Source of the DNA: Nocardiopsis sp. CNR-923
Lineage (GTDB): Bacteria > Actinomycetota > Actinomycetes > Streptosporangiales > Streptosporangiaceae
Direction of reading: 5' to 3'
Length of the DNA stretch: 38,125 nucleotides
Assembly (NCBI RefSeq): GCF_001942255.1
Contig: NZ_MKKC01000094.1
Span: 1 to 38,125 of the forward strand
The notes under the pieces are model-generated. The model saw only the letters and a list, made by a program, of their open reading frames with translations. It ran no database searches and was not told where the DNA came from. The position numbers and the translations under genes are program-made. Below are positions 1 to 7,972 of this stretch, piece after piece; position 1 is the stretch's first letter, and each line of letters opens with the position of its first letter.

Positions 1-2
1 CG

Positions 3-92
3 TCGAACGGCTCGCACTACTGGCCATGCACCCACCGGGACCGAGAGGTCACAACCCTACTCGAGAGGGCTGCACAAAGGATGGTCCTCTAA
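3..92 (+). CDS. C-terminal end of an upstream gene (partial)
   Basis: The frame ending at TAA 90-92 is open to the window edge and reads as 29 plausible residues ending REVTTLLERAAQRMVL. Its stop overlaps the fxsT start in a TAATG junction, which indicates translational coupling. In FxSxx-COOH loci, fxsC (TIR-like) or the precursor gene fxsA often lies beside fxsT. The tail does not end in FxSxx, so it is not a canonical precursor. Too little sequence is present to name the protein. Confidence 0.55.
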   Translation, partial: SNGSHYWPCTHRDREVTTLLERAAQRMVL

Positions 93-2623
93 TGAGCGCT
101 TCCACGAGGGCCACCGGCCACAACCCCCCGCGCTATCCCACGGTGTGGGGGAGGATCCCGCCGCAGAACAAGAACTTCACCGGCCGTTCGGAACAGCTCC
201 AGGAACTGTACGAGGGACTGCGGGGCCACGTGACGGCGGTCGTCCCGCACACCCTCCAGGGCTACGGCGGCGTCGGCAAGACCCTGATGGCGGTGGAGTA
301 CGCGCACCGCTACCGGGAGGAGTACGACCTGGTGTGGTGGATCATGGCCGACCAGCCCGGCCTCGTGCGCTCGGCGCTGGCCCACCTCGCCCCGCACCTG
401 GACCTGCCCGGCCCCGGCCTGACCGGGGTCGAGGACGCGGCCAACGGAGTGCTCGACGCGCTGCGCCGCGGCGAGCCGTACTCGCGGTGGCTGCTCGTCT
501 TCGACAACGCCGACGAGCCCGAGGACCTCACCGACGTCATCCCCCAGGGTCCCGGCCACGTGATCGTGACCACCCGCAACCACCGCTGGGAGTCGGTGGC
601 CCGAACGGTGTCGGTCAACGTCTTCCCGTCCCACGAGAGCGTCGAGTTCCTCAAACGGCGCATCCCCCGGGGGATCAGCATCGAGGACGCCGTGGAGCTG
701 TCGGAGGCCCTGGGCCACCTCCCCCTCGCGCTGGAACAGGCCGGGGCCCTGCAGTCCGAGACCGGGATGTCGGCGCGCGAGTACCTGTCGCTGCTGTCCG
801 AGCGCACCGGCCCCCTCCTGCGGGAGGGCAAACCGCCGGAGTACCCGGAGCCGATGACCGCCGCGTGGCAGCTGTCGGTGGCCAAGCTCCAGGAGAACCT
901 GCCCGAGGCGATGGAACTGCTGCGCTGCTGCGCGTTCTTCGGCCCCGACCCCATCCCGCGCGACCTGTTCTTCCCGGTCGAGGAGGGCTGGATCCGGCCC
1001 GAGCTCGCCGAGTTGGTGGCCGATCCCATCCGGCTGAGCCGGGCGATCGGACAGCTGGGACGGTACGCGCTGGTGCGGCTGGACAACGCCAACCGCACCA
1101 TCCAGGTGCACCGGCTCATCCAGGCCCTGTTGCGGGAGGAGCTCGACCAGCCGACGCGGGACGCGATCCGCACCGAGGTGTGGTCCCTGTTGAGCGCTTC
1201 GGCTCCGGAGAGCCGGACCGATCCGGCCGCACAGGCCCGCTACCAGGAGCTGCTGCCGCACGTGGGCCCCGCCCGGGTGGCCGAGAGCACCAGTCCACGC
1301 GTGCGCAGGTTCGCCCTGAGCATGCTGAGCTTCCTGTTCGTGGTCGGCAACTACGAGACGGCCAGCCGCTACGCGCGCGTGTTCATCGACCGCTGGGCGG
1401 ACGACTCCGGGGACGAGGACCCGCACGTGCTGGAGGCGCAGCGCCTGTACGCCAACCGGCTGCGCGACCTGGGCCGCTACCAGGAGGCCTACGACCTCAA
1501 CCGGGCCCTCCTGCCGAAGGTGCGCCGGACCCTGGGACGCACCCACGGCGAGACGCTGAACGTCCTGTCGGGGCTCGGCGCCGACTACCGTGCGCGCGGG
1601 GACTTCTGGAAGGCCCGCGAGCACGACGAGGAGACCCTCCGGCTGCACGAGGAGACGCTGGGTCCCAACGAGTCCGCGACCCTGCGCGCACTGCACAACC
1701 TCGGCATCGACTACGCGCTGACCAGCGACTTCGCCGGGGCCCAGACGCGGCACGAACGCGCGTACATGCTGTACAAGCGGCGCAGCGCGGCGCCCGGTTC
1801 GCCGGTGCTGCTGTCGTTCTGGCATGGCCTGGCCCTGTCGGTGCGTCTGTCGGGAGACTTCACCGAGGCCTGTGACCTGGGCGAGGACGCGCTGTCCTAC
1901 GGCCGGGAACAGCTGGGCGTCGAGCATCCGCGGACGCTGCGCACCCAGATGGACCTGGCGATCGCCCGCCGCATGTCCGGCGAGTTCGAGGAGGCGCTCG
2001 AACTGGCCCTGGACGTGCACTCGCGGTACCTGCGGTTGTACGGGATCGACCACCCCGAGACGTTGGCGGCGGCCATGTGCCTGACCAACATCTGGCGGGT
2101 GACCGGGGAGCTGACGGGAGCGCTGGAGCTGGGCGAGGACACCGACCTGAGGTACGTGCGGGCGTACGGGCCCGAGCACCCCTACAACCACGGGTGCACG
2201 AGCAACGTGGCCCTGCTGTACCGGCTGCTGGGCGACGCTTCACGGGCGCGGTCGATGAACGAGTCGGCGCTGGCGGCCCTGGACGAGAAGCTGGGCCGCG
2301 ACCACCACTACTCGCTGGGGGTGGCGACCAACCTGGCCAACGACCTGTCGGCGCTGGGAGAGACGAAGAACGCCGTGCGCCTGGGCCGGGGCACGCTGCG
2401 CAGGCTTCGCGCGCTGCTGGGCGACGACCACCACAGCACGCTGGCGTGTGCCGCCAACCTCGCGCTGGATCTGCGGATCGAGGACGAGACGGCGGAGGCG
2501 GACAGGCTGGCCGAGGCCACGCTCACGGCCCTGGTCCGGACGCTGGGCCGGGAGCACCACTACACGACGGCCGCGCACCGGGGGAGCCGGCTGGTCACGG
2601 ACTTCGACCCGCCGCTGCTCTGA
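92..2623 (+). CDS. fxsT: FxSxx-COOH system NB-ARC/TPR protein FxsT
   Basis: Predicted 843-residue cytoplasmic STAND-type protein of an FxSxx-COOH RiPP system. An N-terminal NB-ARC ATPase has Walker A GGVGKT (about residues 59-64), Walker B LLVFD (134-138), the sensor VTTRNHRW (159-166) and an LPLA motif (210-213). From about residue 400 to the end the protein is built of TPR-type helical repeats with recurring motifs such as HPRTLR, HPETLA and NLAND. ATG 92 is preferred because AAGGA lies 10 nt upstream and the upstream gene's stop overlaps it; an in-frame ATG at 26 lies inside that gene. The family co-occurs with FxsB, but its molecular role is not established; a regulatory or scaffolding ATPase is an inference. 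It converges on the fxsB operon with 23 bp between stops. The frame is intact. Confidence 0.9.
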   Translation: MSASTRATGHNPPRYPTVWGRIPPQNKNFTGRSEQLQELYEGLRGHVTAVVPHTLQGYGGVGKTLMAVEYAHRYREEYDLVWWIMADQPGLVRSALAHLAPHLDLPGPGLTGVEDAANGVLDALRRGEPYSRWLLVFDNADEPEDLTDVIPQGPGHVIVTTRNHRWESVARTVSVNVFPSHESVEFLKRRIPRGISIEDAVELSEALGHLPLALEQAGALQSETGMSAREYLSLLSERTGPLLREGKPPEYPEPMTAAWQLSVAKLQENLPEAMELLRCCAFFGPDPIPRDLFFPVEEGWIRPELAELVADPIRLSRAIGQLGRYALVRLDNANRTIQVHRLIQALLREELDQPTRDAIRTEVWSLLSASAPESRTDPAAQARYQELLPHVGPARVAESTSPRVRRFALSMLSFLFVVGNYETASRYARVFIDRWADDSGDEDPHVLEAQRLYANRLRDLGRYQEAYDLNRALLPKVRRTLGRTHGETLNVLSGLGADYRARGDFWKAREHDEETLRLHEETLGPNESATLRALHNLGIDYALTSDFAGAQTRHERAYMLYKRRSAAPGSPVLLSFWHGLALSVRLSGDFTEACDLGEDALSYGREQLGVEHPRTLRTQMDLAIARRMSGEFEEALELALDVHSRYLRLYGIDHPETLAAAMCLTNIWRVTGELTGALELGEDTDLRYVRAYGPEHPYNHGCTSNVALLYRLLGDASRARSMNESALAALDEKLGRDHHYSLGVATNLANDLSALGETKNAVRLGRGTLRRLRALLGDDHHSTLACAANLALDLRIEDETAEADRLAEATLTALVRTLGREHHYTTAAHRGSRLVTDFDPPLL

Positions 2624-2646
2624 GGCCGCGGGAAGCCCGATCGCGT

Positions 2647-4005
2647 TCACGCCGGCGGGGGGCGGCCCGAGGGGGCGTGGTCGGCGTTCACCCGGGCTCG
2701 GTCGCGGGCGCGCCACCGGTCCAGGTGGCGGTGGGCCGCGGAGTCGGCCGCCGCCGTGGCGTCCTCGGGTACCTCCTCCGCCGTCCAGGAGGCCAGGGTC
2801 CGCGCTGTCGCCGTGAGGAAACGCTCTCCCTGGGGGGTGAGCCGCCCCGACTCGGCCACCGTACCCGCGGCGTCGTGGGCCGCCGCCCGCCAGTGCGCGA
2901 ACTCCGCGTGCGCGCGGCGCGCCTCCGTTCCCGTGGCCGTGCCGCGGTGCCGGCGCCAGAACCCGGCCACCCCCAGGTGGGCGTACACCCCCTGGAGCAG
3001 CCCGGACACCGGCCTGGGGTCGGGCCGCCAGGGAGCGTAGTACGTGCTCCCGTCGTCGGGCAGGGTGAGCGGAACCAGGTCGAGCAGGGCCATGAGCTTG
3101 GCGTGCTGGACCTCGTGCGCGAAGGTGAGCGCGAACAGCACGGGGCTGGGCGGGTGGGACGTCCCGAGGTTGCCGAAGGCGTGCCGGGCGGTCGCGCTCG
3201 TGTGCGCCCCGCCGGGCGCGGTCATGGGGGTCAGCGCGACGACGGTGTCGGCGGTCTCCTCGGCGATGGTCCAGTGGTCGGTCACCAGCAGTGCCCACGC
3301 CTCGCGCAGACTCCCCCGCCACCGGTCCGCCTCCTTCCCCGTCAGCCGCCGGGCGAGCAGGTCGGCGCCGGGGAGCCGGTCCGGGTCCTGGTCGTCCAGG
3401 ACCAGGTCGATCCGCCGCCCCGCGTGCTCGGCCGACATCCGACGCAGCGCGTGCCACCCCGGCGCGTCCTCGTGCGGGTCGGCCGGAACGTCCACATGGA
3501 CGCTCCCGCGCGACAACCGCGCCCGGCCGCCCTGCGTCTCGACGACGGCCCCGTCCCCCTCCCCCCGGCCGAGCAGGGCGCGGCCGAGGGCGGGCAGCGG
3601 CGCGGTCGGGCCGAACAGGGGTACCCGGACCCGTGCGCTCACCCCGGCCCGCAGCGCGGCGGCGGCCGACAGCGCGGACAGCGCGCCCACCCGGGGACTC
3701 TCGTCGCGACGGCCGCCCAGGGCCAGGACCGTGCGCCGGGCCCACACGCCCACGGCCGGGTGGCGCAGGACCTCGGACACCGCGCCCGGGTCGGCCTCCT
3801 GCGCGGACGCCAGGAGGTCGTAGGCGGCGCGGACGCGCGGTGCGTCGGGGTGGTCTCGGGTGAGGGCGGCGTCCAGGACGCGGCGCACGAGCAGGAGGTG
3901 CTTGGTGTACTGGGCGCGGCGCAGGAGCCCGGTGACCGCGTGACCGCCCCCGCCCCGGGCGAGCGCGTCGAAGACCTCGTCCGGGAGCGGGTCCCCGGAG
4001 GGCAT
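2647..4005 (-). CDS. aKG-HExxH-type peptide beta-hydroxylase (FxSxx-COOH locus)
   Basis: 452-residue protein of the HExxH peptide-modification family that accompanies FxsB-type maturases. The zinc/iron motif HEVQH is at residues 297-301 within FALTFAHEVQHAKLM, so both His and the Glu are intact. The family has been linked to 2-oxoglutarate-dependent beta-hydroxylation of RiPP precursor side chains. That link is family knowledge; the target here is unknown. The ATG follows the fxsB stop directly (TGAATG) and has a GGAAGGA ribosome site inside the end of fxsB, so the two genes form one coupled operon. In many genomes this domain is fused to the C-terminus of FxsB, often degenerate; here it is separate and looks catalytically competent. 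An older possible reading is a metallopeptidase. Confidence 0.85.
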   Translation of the reverse strand: MPSGDPLPDEVFDALARGGGGHAVTGLLRRAQYTKHLLLVRRVLDAALTRDHPDAPRVRAAYDLLASAQEADPGAVSEVLRHPAVGVWARRTVLALGGRRDESPRVGALSALSAAAALRAGVSARVRVPLFGPTAPLPALGRALLGRGEGDGAVVETQGGRARLSRGSVHVDVPADPHEDAPGWHALRRMSAEHAGRRIDLVLDDQDPDRLPGADLLARRLTGKEADRWRGSLREAWALLVTDHWTIAEETADTVVALTPMTAPGGAHTSATARHAFGNLGTSHPPSPVLFALTFAHEVQHAKLMALLDLVPLTLPDDGSTYYAPWRPDPRPVSGLLQGVYAHLGVAGFWRRHRGTATGTEARRAHAEFAHWRAAAHDAAGTVAESGRLTPQGERFLTATARTLASWTAEEVPEDATAAADSAAHRHLDRWRARDRARVNADHAPSGRPPPA

Positions 4006-5253
4006 TCAGCGTCCTTCCCGAAGGCGTGCGACGTCCGCGGCCACGGTCGCCCGGACGTGGGTGATGAGTCGGAAGAGGTCCTGGCAGTACACCGAGGGGT
4101 TGAGGAATCCGCTTCCGCTCCGGTACCGGTGCGGGTACAGGCCGCCGCCGCACACGCGTGCCAGGGGGCAGTCCGCGCACGTGGGGCTCAGGGCGCGGAC
4201 CCCGATCTGCCGCGCGGCGACGGACGGCAGGTACAGGGCCTCGTCGAAGGCGTGGGTGAGGGTGTGCAGGGGTGTGGCGGCGGCGCCGTCGTAGGCGGAC
4301 CGCAGGCTGTCGACCTGTTCGATGGAGCCGTCGGTCTCCACGACGACGAGGGCGGCCGGGGACAGGCCCACGCTCTCGGTGCGCGAGGGGGCGCCCAGGA
4401 CGAGGCGGATGATCTCGGTGAAGAGGCGGACGTTGGTCTCGCGTCGGGGGGCGTGGTACCAGCGGTCGAAGACGGCGGTGAGCCAGGCGCCGTGGGCGGT
4501 GCCGTCCGGGGCCCACCCGGGCGGCGGGGCGTCCCAGTTGCCGTGGGGCAGGAGGAGGTCGACGGCGGGCGGGTCGAACTCCAGGAGCGCCTCGTAGGTG
4601 GTCACGGGATCCGACTCCAGGTCGACGGTGGTCAGCAGACCGGTCATCAGGTGCCGGTAGCGCGGGGAGGCGAGCAGTTCGAGTCCGGCGCGGACCTCGG
4701 CGTGGGTGCCGCGTCCGTTGGCGCGGCGGCGGTGGCGGTCGTGGTCGTCGCTCGCGCCGTCGACGCTGACGCCCACGCGCACGCCGACCTCGTCGAACAG
4801 GTCGAGGAAGTGGGTGTCGAGCAGGACGCCGTTGGTCTGGAGTCGCAGGTCGACGTGGACGTCGGGCTCGTTGGCCTTGCGCAGGACCTGGGCGGTGTGG
4901 CGCAGGTGGTCGAGGCCGACGAGCAGCGGTTCTCCACCGTGCAGGATGACGTCGACGCCGGTGCGGCCGTTGGCCCGGGCGTGCTCGGCGATGCGCTCGG
5001 CCACGCGTTCGACGACGGGGCGGGCCATGCGGCGGGGACGGTCGCGCCACCCCTGGTCGGCCATCTCGTACATGTAGCAGTAGTCGCAGGCGAGGTTGCA
5101 CCTGCTGTGCACCTTGAGGACGAACTCGCGGAAGGGGGTGGGGCGCCATCCCAGGGCGAGCAGGTCCTCGACGTCCAGCGTCTCGGGCCATTCTCCCCGG
5201 GCCCGGGCGTCGTCGCCGCTGAGTGGTCGTGCGTTGTCGGCGCTCCTTGCCAC
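4006..5253 (-). CDS. fxsB: FxsB family cyclophane-forming radical SAM/SPASM peptide maturase
   Basis: 415-residue radical SAM enzyme. The [4Fe-4S] site is CNLACDYC with Cys52, Cys56 and Cys59, followed by the SAM-binding GGEP motif in ILHGGEPLL. A C-terminal SPASM domain carries Cys359, Cys362, Cys368 and Cys390, ligands for auxiliary clusters. FxsB enzymes install a carbon-carbon cyclophane crosslink in the C-terminal FxSxx region of a small precursor peptide (family knowledge). The GTG start at 5253 has AGGAGG 8 nt upstream (5262-5267). It is first in an operon with the HExxH hydroxylase. No FxsA precursor is found directly upstream on this strand. This is one of the most secure calls in the window. 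Confidence 0.92.
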   Translation of the reverse strand: MARSADNARPLSGDDARARGEWPETLDVEDLLALGWRPTPFREFVLKVHSRCNLACDYCYMYEMADQGWRDRPRRMARPVVERVAERIAEHARANGRTGVDVILHGGEPLLVGLDHLRHTAQVLRKANEPDVHVDLRLQTNGVLLDTHFLDLFDEVGVRVGVSVDGASDDHDRHRRRANGRGTHAEVRAGLELLASPRYRHLMTGLLTTVDLESDPVTTYEALLEFDPPAVDLLLPHGNWDAPPPGWAPDGTAHGAWLTAVFDRWYHAPRRETNVRLFTEIIRLVLGAPSRTESVGLSPAALVVVETDGSIEQVDSLRSAYDGAAATPLHTLTHAFDEALYLPSVAARQIGVRALSPTCADCPLARVCGGGLYPHRYRSGSGFLNPSVYCQDLFRLITHVRATVAADVARLREGR

Positions 5254-5279
5254 GCTGGTGTCCTCCTGGGGGCGAGAGC

Positions 5280-5305
5280 ACGCGTGAAATACACGCGAAA
5301 AACGC
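5280..5305 (-). promoter_or_regulatory. ACGCG repeat cluster upstream of fxsB
   Basis: Three ACGCG copies start at 5280, 5292 and 5301, forming overlapping inverted repeats (CGCGT...ACGCG and CGCG-AAAAA-CGCG) in a locally A/T-rich stretch just ahead of the fxsB ribosome site. The position fits a promoter or operator of the fxsB operon, but no clear -10/-35 pair is identifiable. The rest of 5306-5766 holds no supportable gene on either strand. Confidence 0.25.
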
Positions 5306-5766
5306 GTTTGCCCGGATATGTACTCTCAGGGCGTGCGGGCAAACCTCAAGCCGTGGTCTGCGGCGTTCGCGCCCCGGGCGGCCCGCTCGTGTTCGGCGCC
5401 GCGTCCGGGAAGCGGGTAGGCGCGACCGTCCCTTCTGATCCTTCCCTGGCCACGGTCCTCAAACGCCACAGCCAGAGCCCTTCTGGCCGGATTCGGTCAG
5501 CGGGGAAGCGGCGGAGTCGCGATGTCCGGTGCGAGCGAGGACAGGGCACTTCGCCACCGCGAAACTCCGCGCGCCGACACGCGTTTGTCGCGTTCCTTCC
5601 CGCGCGTCCGCCGACCGCGGTCAGGCGCACCGCCGTTCCGCGAAGAGCACGTGAACGGGCGGCGGCCAGGGCCGAGAAGGACGCGCGCGCCCTGGCGCCT
5701 CCGGGCACACGCGACGGAGGCGGACCCGATTCGCACGTTCCCTCGCACGACGGGGGTCGGCGGGGA

Positions 5767-5772
5767 TAACCT
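5767..5772 (+). promoter_or_regulatory. -10-like box TAACCT upstream of the 538-residue gene
   Basis: TAACCT (TANNNT type, in GGGATAACCT) lies 37 nt before the ATG at 5810, which would leave a leader of about 30 nt containing GGTGAG near the start codon. No convincing -35 element is seen. Confidence 0.3.
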
Positions 5773-5809
5773 GAGGGCGTCCCAGACTTCCACTCTCGGT
5801 GAGTCGACC

Positions 5810-7426
5810 ATGACCGCAAGCATCCTGTCCGCCGTAGACGAGTGTCTGGACTGGGCCAGGGGACTGGACCCCCCGGTAGACGTGGACGTCAACGCCCTGG
5901 TCTTCCTCCTGACCGCCCACCGGGACGCCGGGGCGCCCGATCCCGGGGACTGGACCACCGCCGACGTCCACGACATCGCCACCACCGTCCGCGACTGGGA
6001 CCGCGTTCCCGACGGTCTCCGGGACACCTGGCTGACCTGGTGCGACCACCTCGTCGAGCGAGGAAGACTGGTCTCCTGCGAGAGTCCGCGCCGGCTGCGC
6101 GCGGCGATCTCGACGGTCGACCTCACGCCTGGCGGACCGCCCGCGACCGCCGACCCGGTCGACGACGCCGCCCTGCCACTCCTGGACCGTCTCGGGGTCG
6201 GGGACAGCGGCGAACCCCAACCCCTCCCGCCGGTCGCCCCCGCCCGCGCGGCCGACCTGGACGCCGCGGCCCGGCCGTGCCGACCCCTGTCCGAGGCGGT
6301 CAGGCTCACCGCGTGGGTGGGAGAGGGGCGCCCCCTGGACCCCGACCGTCCGCACGACGCCCTGACCGGTCCCGACACCGACACCGCGGCCGCCGCCCTC
6401 GGGGTGGGCCCGGACGCGGTCCCCCGCATCCTCCGGGTGGCCCGCGAGGCCGGACTCCTGCGCACCACCTACACCCGCGTCCTGCACGGTCACGCCGCCC
6501 GCTCCTGGGATCGAGGCAGGCCGGGCGCGGTGGCCGACGCGTGGGCGGACGCACTGCTCGCGATGACGGGCGCGCGTGGGATGACCGCCTTCCTCGTCCT
6601 GATTGACCTGTTCGTCAGCGGGCGGCCCCGCACACCGGACCGGCTCGTCGAGGTGTTCGGCGCCGGGGTCGCGCTGGGACCGTGTCCCGGCCGACCAGGC
6701 GACGATCTGCGCTCGGTGCTGGACACGCTGGTCGGCCTGGGGGCGGTCGAACGGACCGGCGGGGACTCCTACCGTGTGACGCCTCTGGGAGACCACTTCG
6801 TCGTGCGGCAGCTGCGCCAGTCGGGCGCCGAGGTTCCGCTCACTCCCCCCGTGGAGGACATGGAGGCCGACCACGTCCTCACGCTCCTGGAGGAGGGGCG
6901 CCCGGTCGACACCGAGGGCCTCATGAACCGGTGGCTGAGGACCCGGGACCCCTACACCGCCGCCCGGGAGCTGCTGGAGGCCTCCACCGATCCGCGGGCG
7001 TGGCACCGGCGCCACCGGGTGGCCGTGACCCTGGCCGGGCTGGGCGCCGACCTGACGCCGGTGCTGCGCATGTACGTCCACCATCCGGTGCTCGGCGGGT
7101 GGGCGCGCCGCCTGCGCGGCACGCACGCCGAGGTGCTCACGTCCCACCAGGTGGTCTGGGCTGTCCTGGACAGCTACGCGATCCTGGTCGAGGCGGGGAG
7201 CCCGCTACCCGACCGCGACCGGGACCGGTACGCGGCATGCGCCGAACAGCTCACGCGCACGATGCGGCTGACCGGGCACCCGGCAGCCGAGGTCGTGCTG
7301 GACCGGCTCGCCGACGGCGCCCTCGGCGAACCGCTGGCCGAGGCCGCCCGTCGGGTGCGCGCGGTCGGCCGTGGAACGGGGAAACCGACGGGCACGCGTC
7401 CCGGCCCGCCGCTCCCTACTCCTTGA
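5810..7426 (+). CDS. Hypothetical protein, 538 aa
   Basis: Not recognised. The 538-residue product has an acidic N-terminal domain (DECLDWARGLD, then TTADVHDIATTV), a Pro/Ala-rich linker near residues 110-150, and a helical middle and C-terminal part. LRSVLDTLVGLGAVER followed by SYRVTPLGDHFVVRQL resembles a winged helix. There is no signal peptide, membrane segment or catalytic signature. ATG 5810 is chosen over the longer upstream frame because that extension has poor coding character and a GGTGAG site precedes 5810. Its last 11 bp overlap the end of the convergent GNAT gene. A DNA- or protein-binding role is only a guess. Confidence 0.75.
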   Translation: MTASILSAVDECLDWARGLDPPVDVDVNALVFLLTAHRDAGAPDPGDWTTADVHDIATTVRDWDRVPDGLRDTWLTWCDHLVERGRLVSCESPRRLRAAISTVDLTPGGPPATADPVDDAALPLLDRLGVGDSGEPQPLPPVAPARAADLDAAARPCRPLSEAVRLTAWVGEGRPLDPDRPHDALTGPDTDTAAAALGVGPDAVPRILRVAREAGLLRTTYTRVLHGHAARSWDRGRPGAVADAWADALLAMTGARGMTAFLVLIDLFVSGRPRTPDRLVEVFGAGVALGPCPGRPGDDLRSVLDTLVGLGAVERTGGDSYRVTPLGDHFVVRQLRQSGAEVPLTPPVEDMEADHVLTLLEEGRPVDTEGLMNRWLRTRDPYTAARELLEASTDPRAWHRRHRVAVTLAGLGADLTPVLRMYVHHPVLGGWARRLRGTHAEVLTSHQVVWAVLDSYAILVEAGSPLPDRDRDRYAACAEQLTRTMRLTGHPAAEVVLDRLADGALGEPLAEAARRVRAVGRGTGKPTGTRPGPPLPTP

Positions 7427-7901
7427 CCTTCAGCTCGTAGACCTGGAGGTCGACACCCGGCACGGGGGTCCAGTCGCGTTCCGGGGCGCGGCCGAACCCG
7501 CGGGCGCGGTAGACGAACTGCGCGGCCCGCATCCGCGGAAGGGTGGACAGCACGATCCGGACCACGCCCTCCTCCCTGGCCCGCTCCACGAGGGCGTTGA
7601 CCAGGGCGCGGCCCACACCGAGCCCGCGGGCCCGCGGAGCCACGGCGAACGCGCGGATCTCGGCCTCGTCCGCGCTCCGGGCGACCTCGCTGTCGGGCGA
7701 CCACGGCTCGAACATGATCGTTCCCAGGAGGGTGTCACCCTCCGCGGCCACCAGGACCTCGCCCGTCCCGTCGGCGCCCAGGAGCCGGAGGGTCCGCGCG
7801 TACTCCGAACTGGCCCCCAACAGGCCGTCGGCGAGGTAGGCGGTCACGCGCAGTTCGCTGACGGCGCTCATCTCTTCGGGCAGTGCTCGACGCACGATCA
7901 T
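7416..7901 (-). CDS. GNAT family N-acetyltransferase
   Basis: 161-residue single-domain acetyl-CoA-dependent acetyltransferase. The acetyl-CoA pyrophosphate loop R-x-x-G-x-G is seen in RARGLGVGRALV, preceded by the beta-4 strand EIRAFAVAPRA and followed by the C-terminal FVYRARGFGRAPERDW signature. The substrate is unknown. The start is taken at ATG 7901 (MIVRRALPEEMS); the open frame extends further upstream through a strong hairpin and is unlikely to be translated. No good ribosome site is visible. It lies downstream of the lipoprotein gene on the same strand, with the hairpin at 7925-7964 between them. Confidence 0.85.
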   Translation of the reverse strand: MIVRRALPEEMSAVSELRVTAYLADGLLGASSEYARTLRLLGADGTGEVLVAAEGDTLLGTIMFEPWSPDSEVARSADEAEIRAFAVAPRARGLGVGRALVNALVERAREEGVVRIVLSTLPRMRAAQFVYRARGFGRAPERDWTPVPGVDLQVYELKVKE

Positions 7902-7924
7902 GACGTCATTCAACAGGAAGAGGA

Positions 7925-7964
7925 CCCGCCCGACCCGCGCTCCGGGGAGCGCGGGTCGGGCGGG
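7925..7964 (-). terminator. Strong hairpin terminator after the lipoprotein gene
   Basis: Perfect 19-bp inverted repeat: left arm 7925-7943, 2-nt centre, right arm 7946-7964. It begins 8 bp beyond the lipoprotein stop and 23 bp before the GNAT start. There is no T tract, as is common in actinomycetes. It could act as a terminator or as a leaky attenuator for the GNAT gene. Confidence 0.7.
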
Positions 7965-7972
7965 TCGGGCGG

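Noticed and set aside
89..2191. 700-codon open frame antisense to fxsT
   Set aside because: A mirror of fxsT codon bias: rich in Arg, Val, Gly and Gln, with no domain. The sense strand has NB-ARC and TPR motifs.
2240..5281. 1013-codon minus-strand frame covering fxsB and the hydroxylase
   Set aside because: Out of frame with both real genes; Arg/Pro-rich composition typical of a shadow.
2077..5769. 1230-codon plus-strand open frame
   Set aside because: Antisense to fxsB and the HExxH gene; long open frames are expected opposite high-G+C genes.
5789..5803. Possible FxSxx-like end (F-H-S-R-stop) before the 538-residue gene
   Set aside because: Only four residues before the stop, and the frame is closed by a TAA a few codons upstream, so no peptide is encoded.
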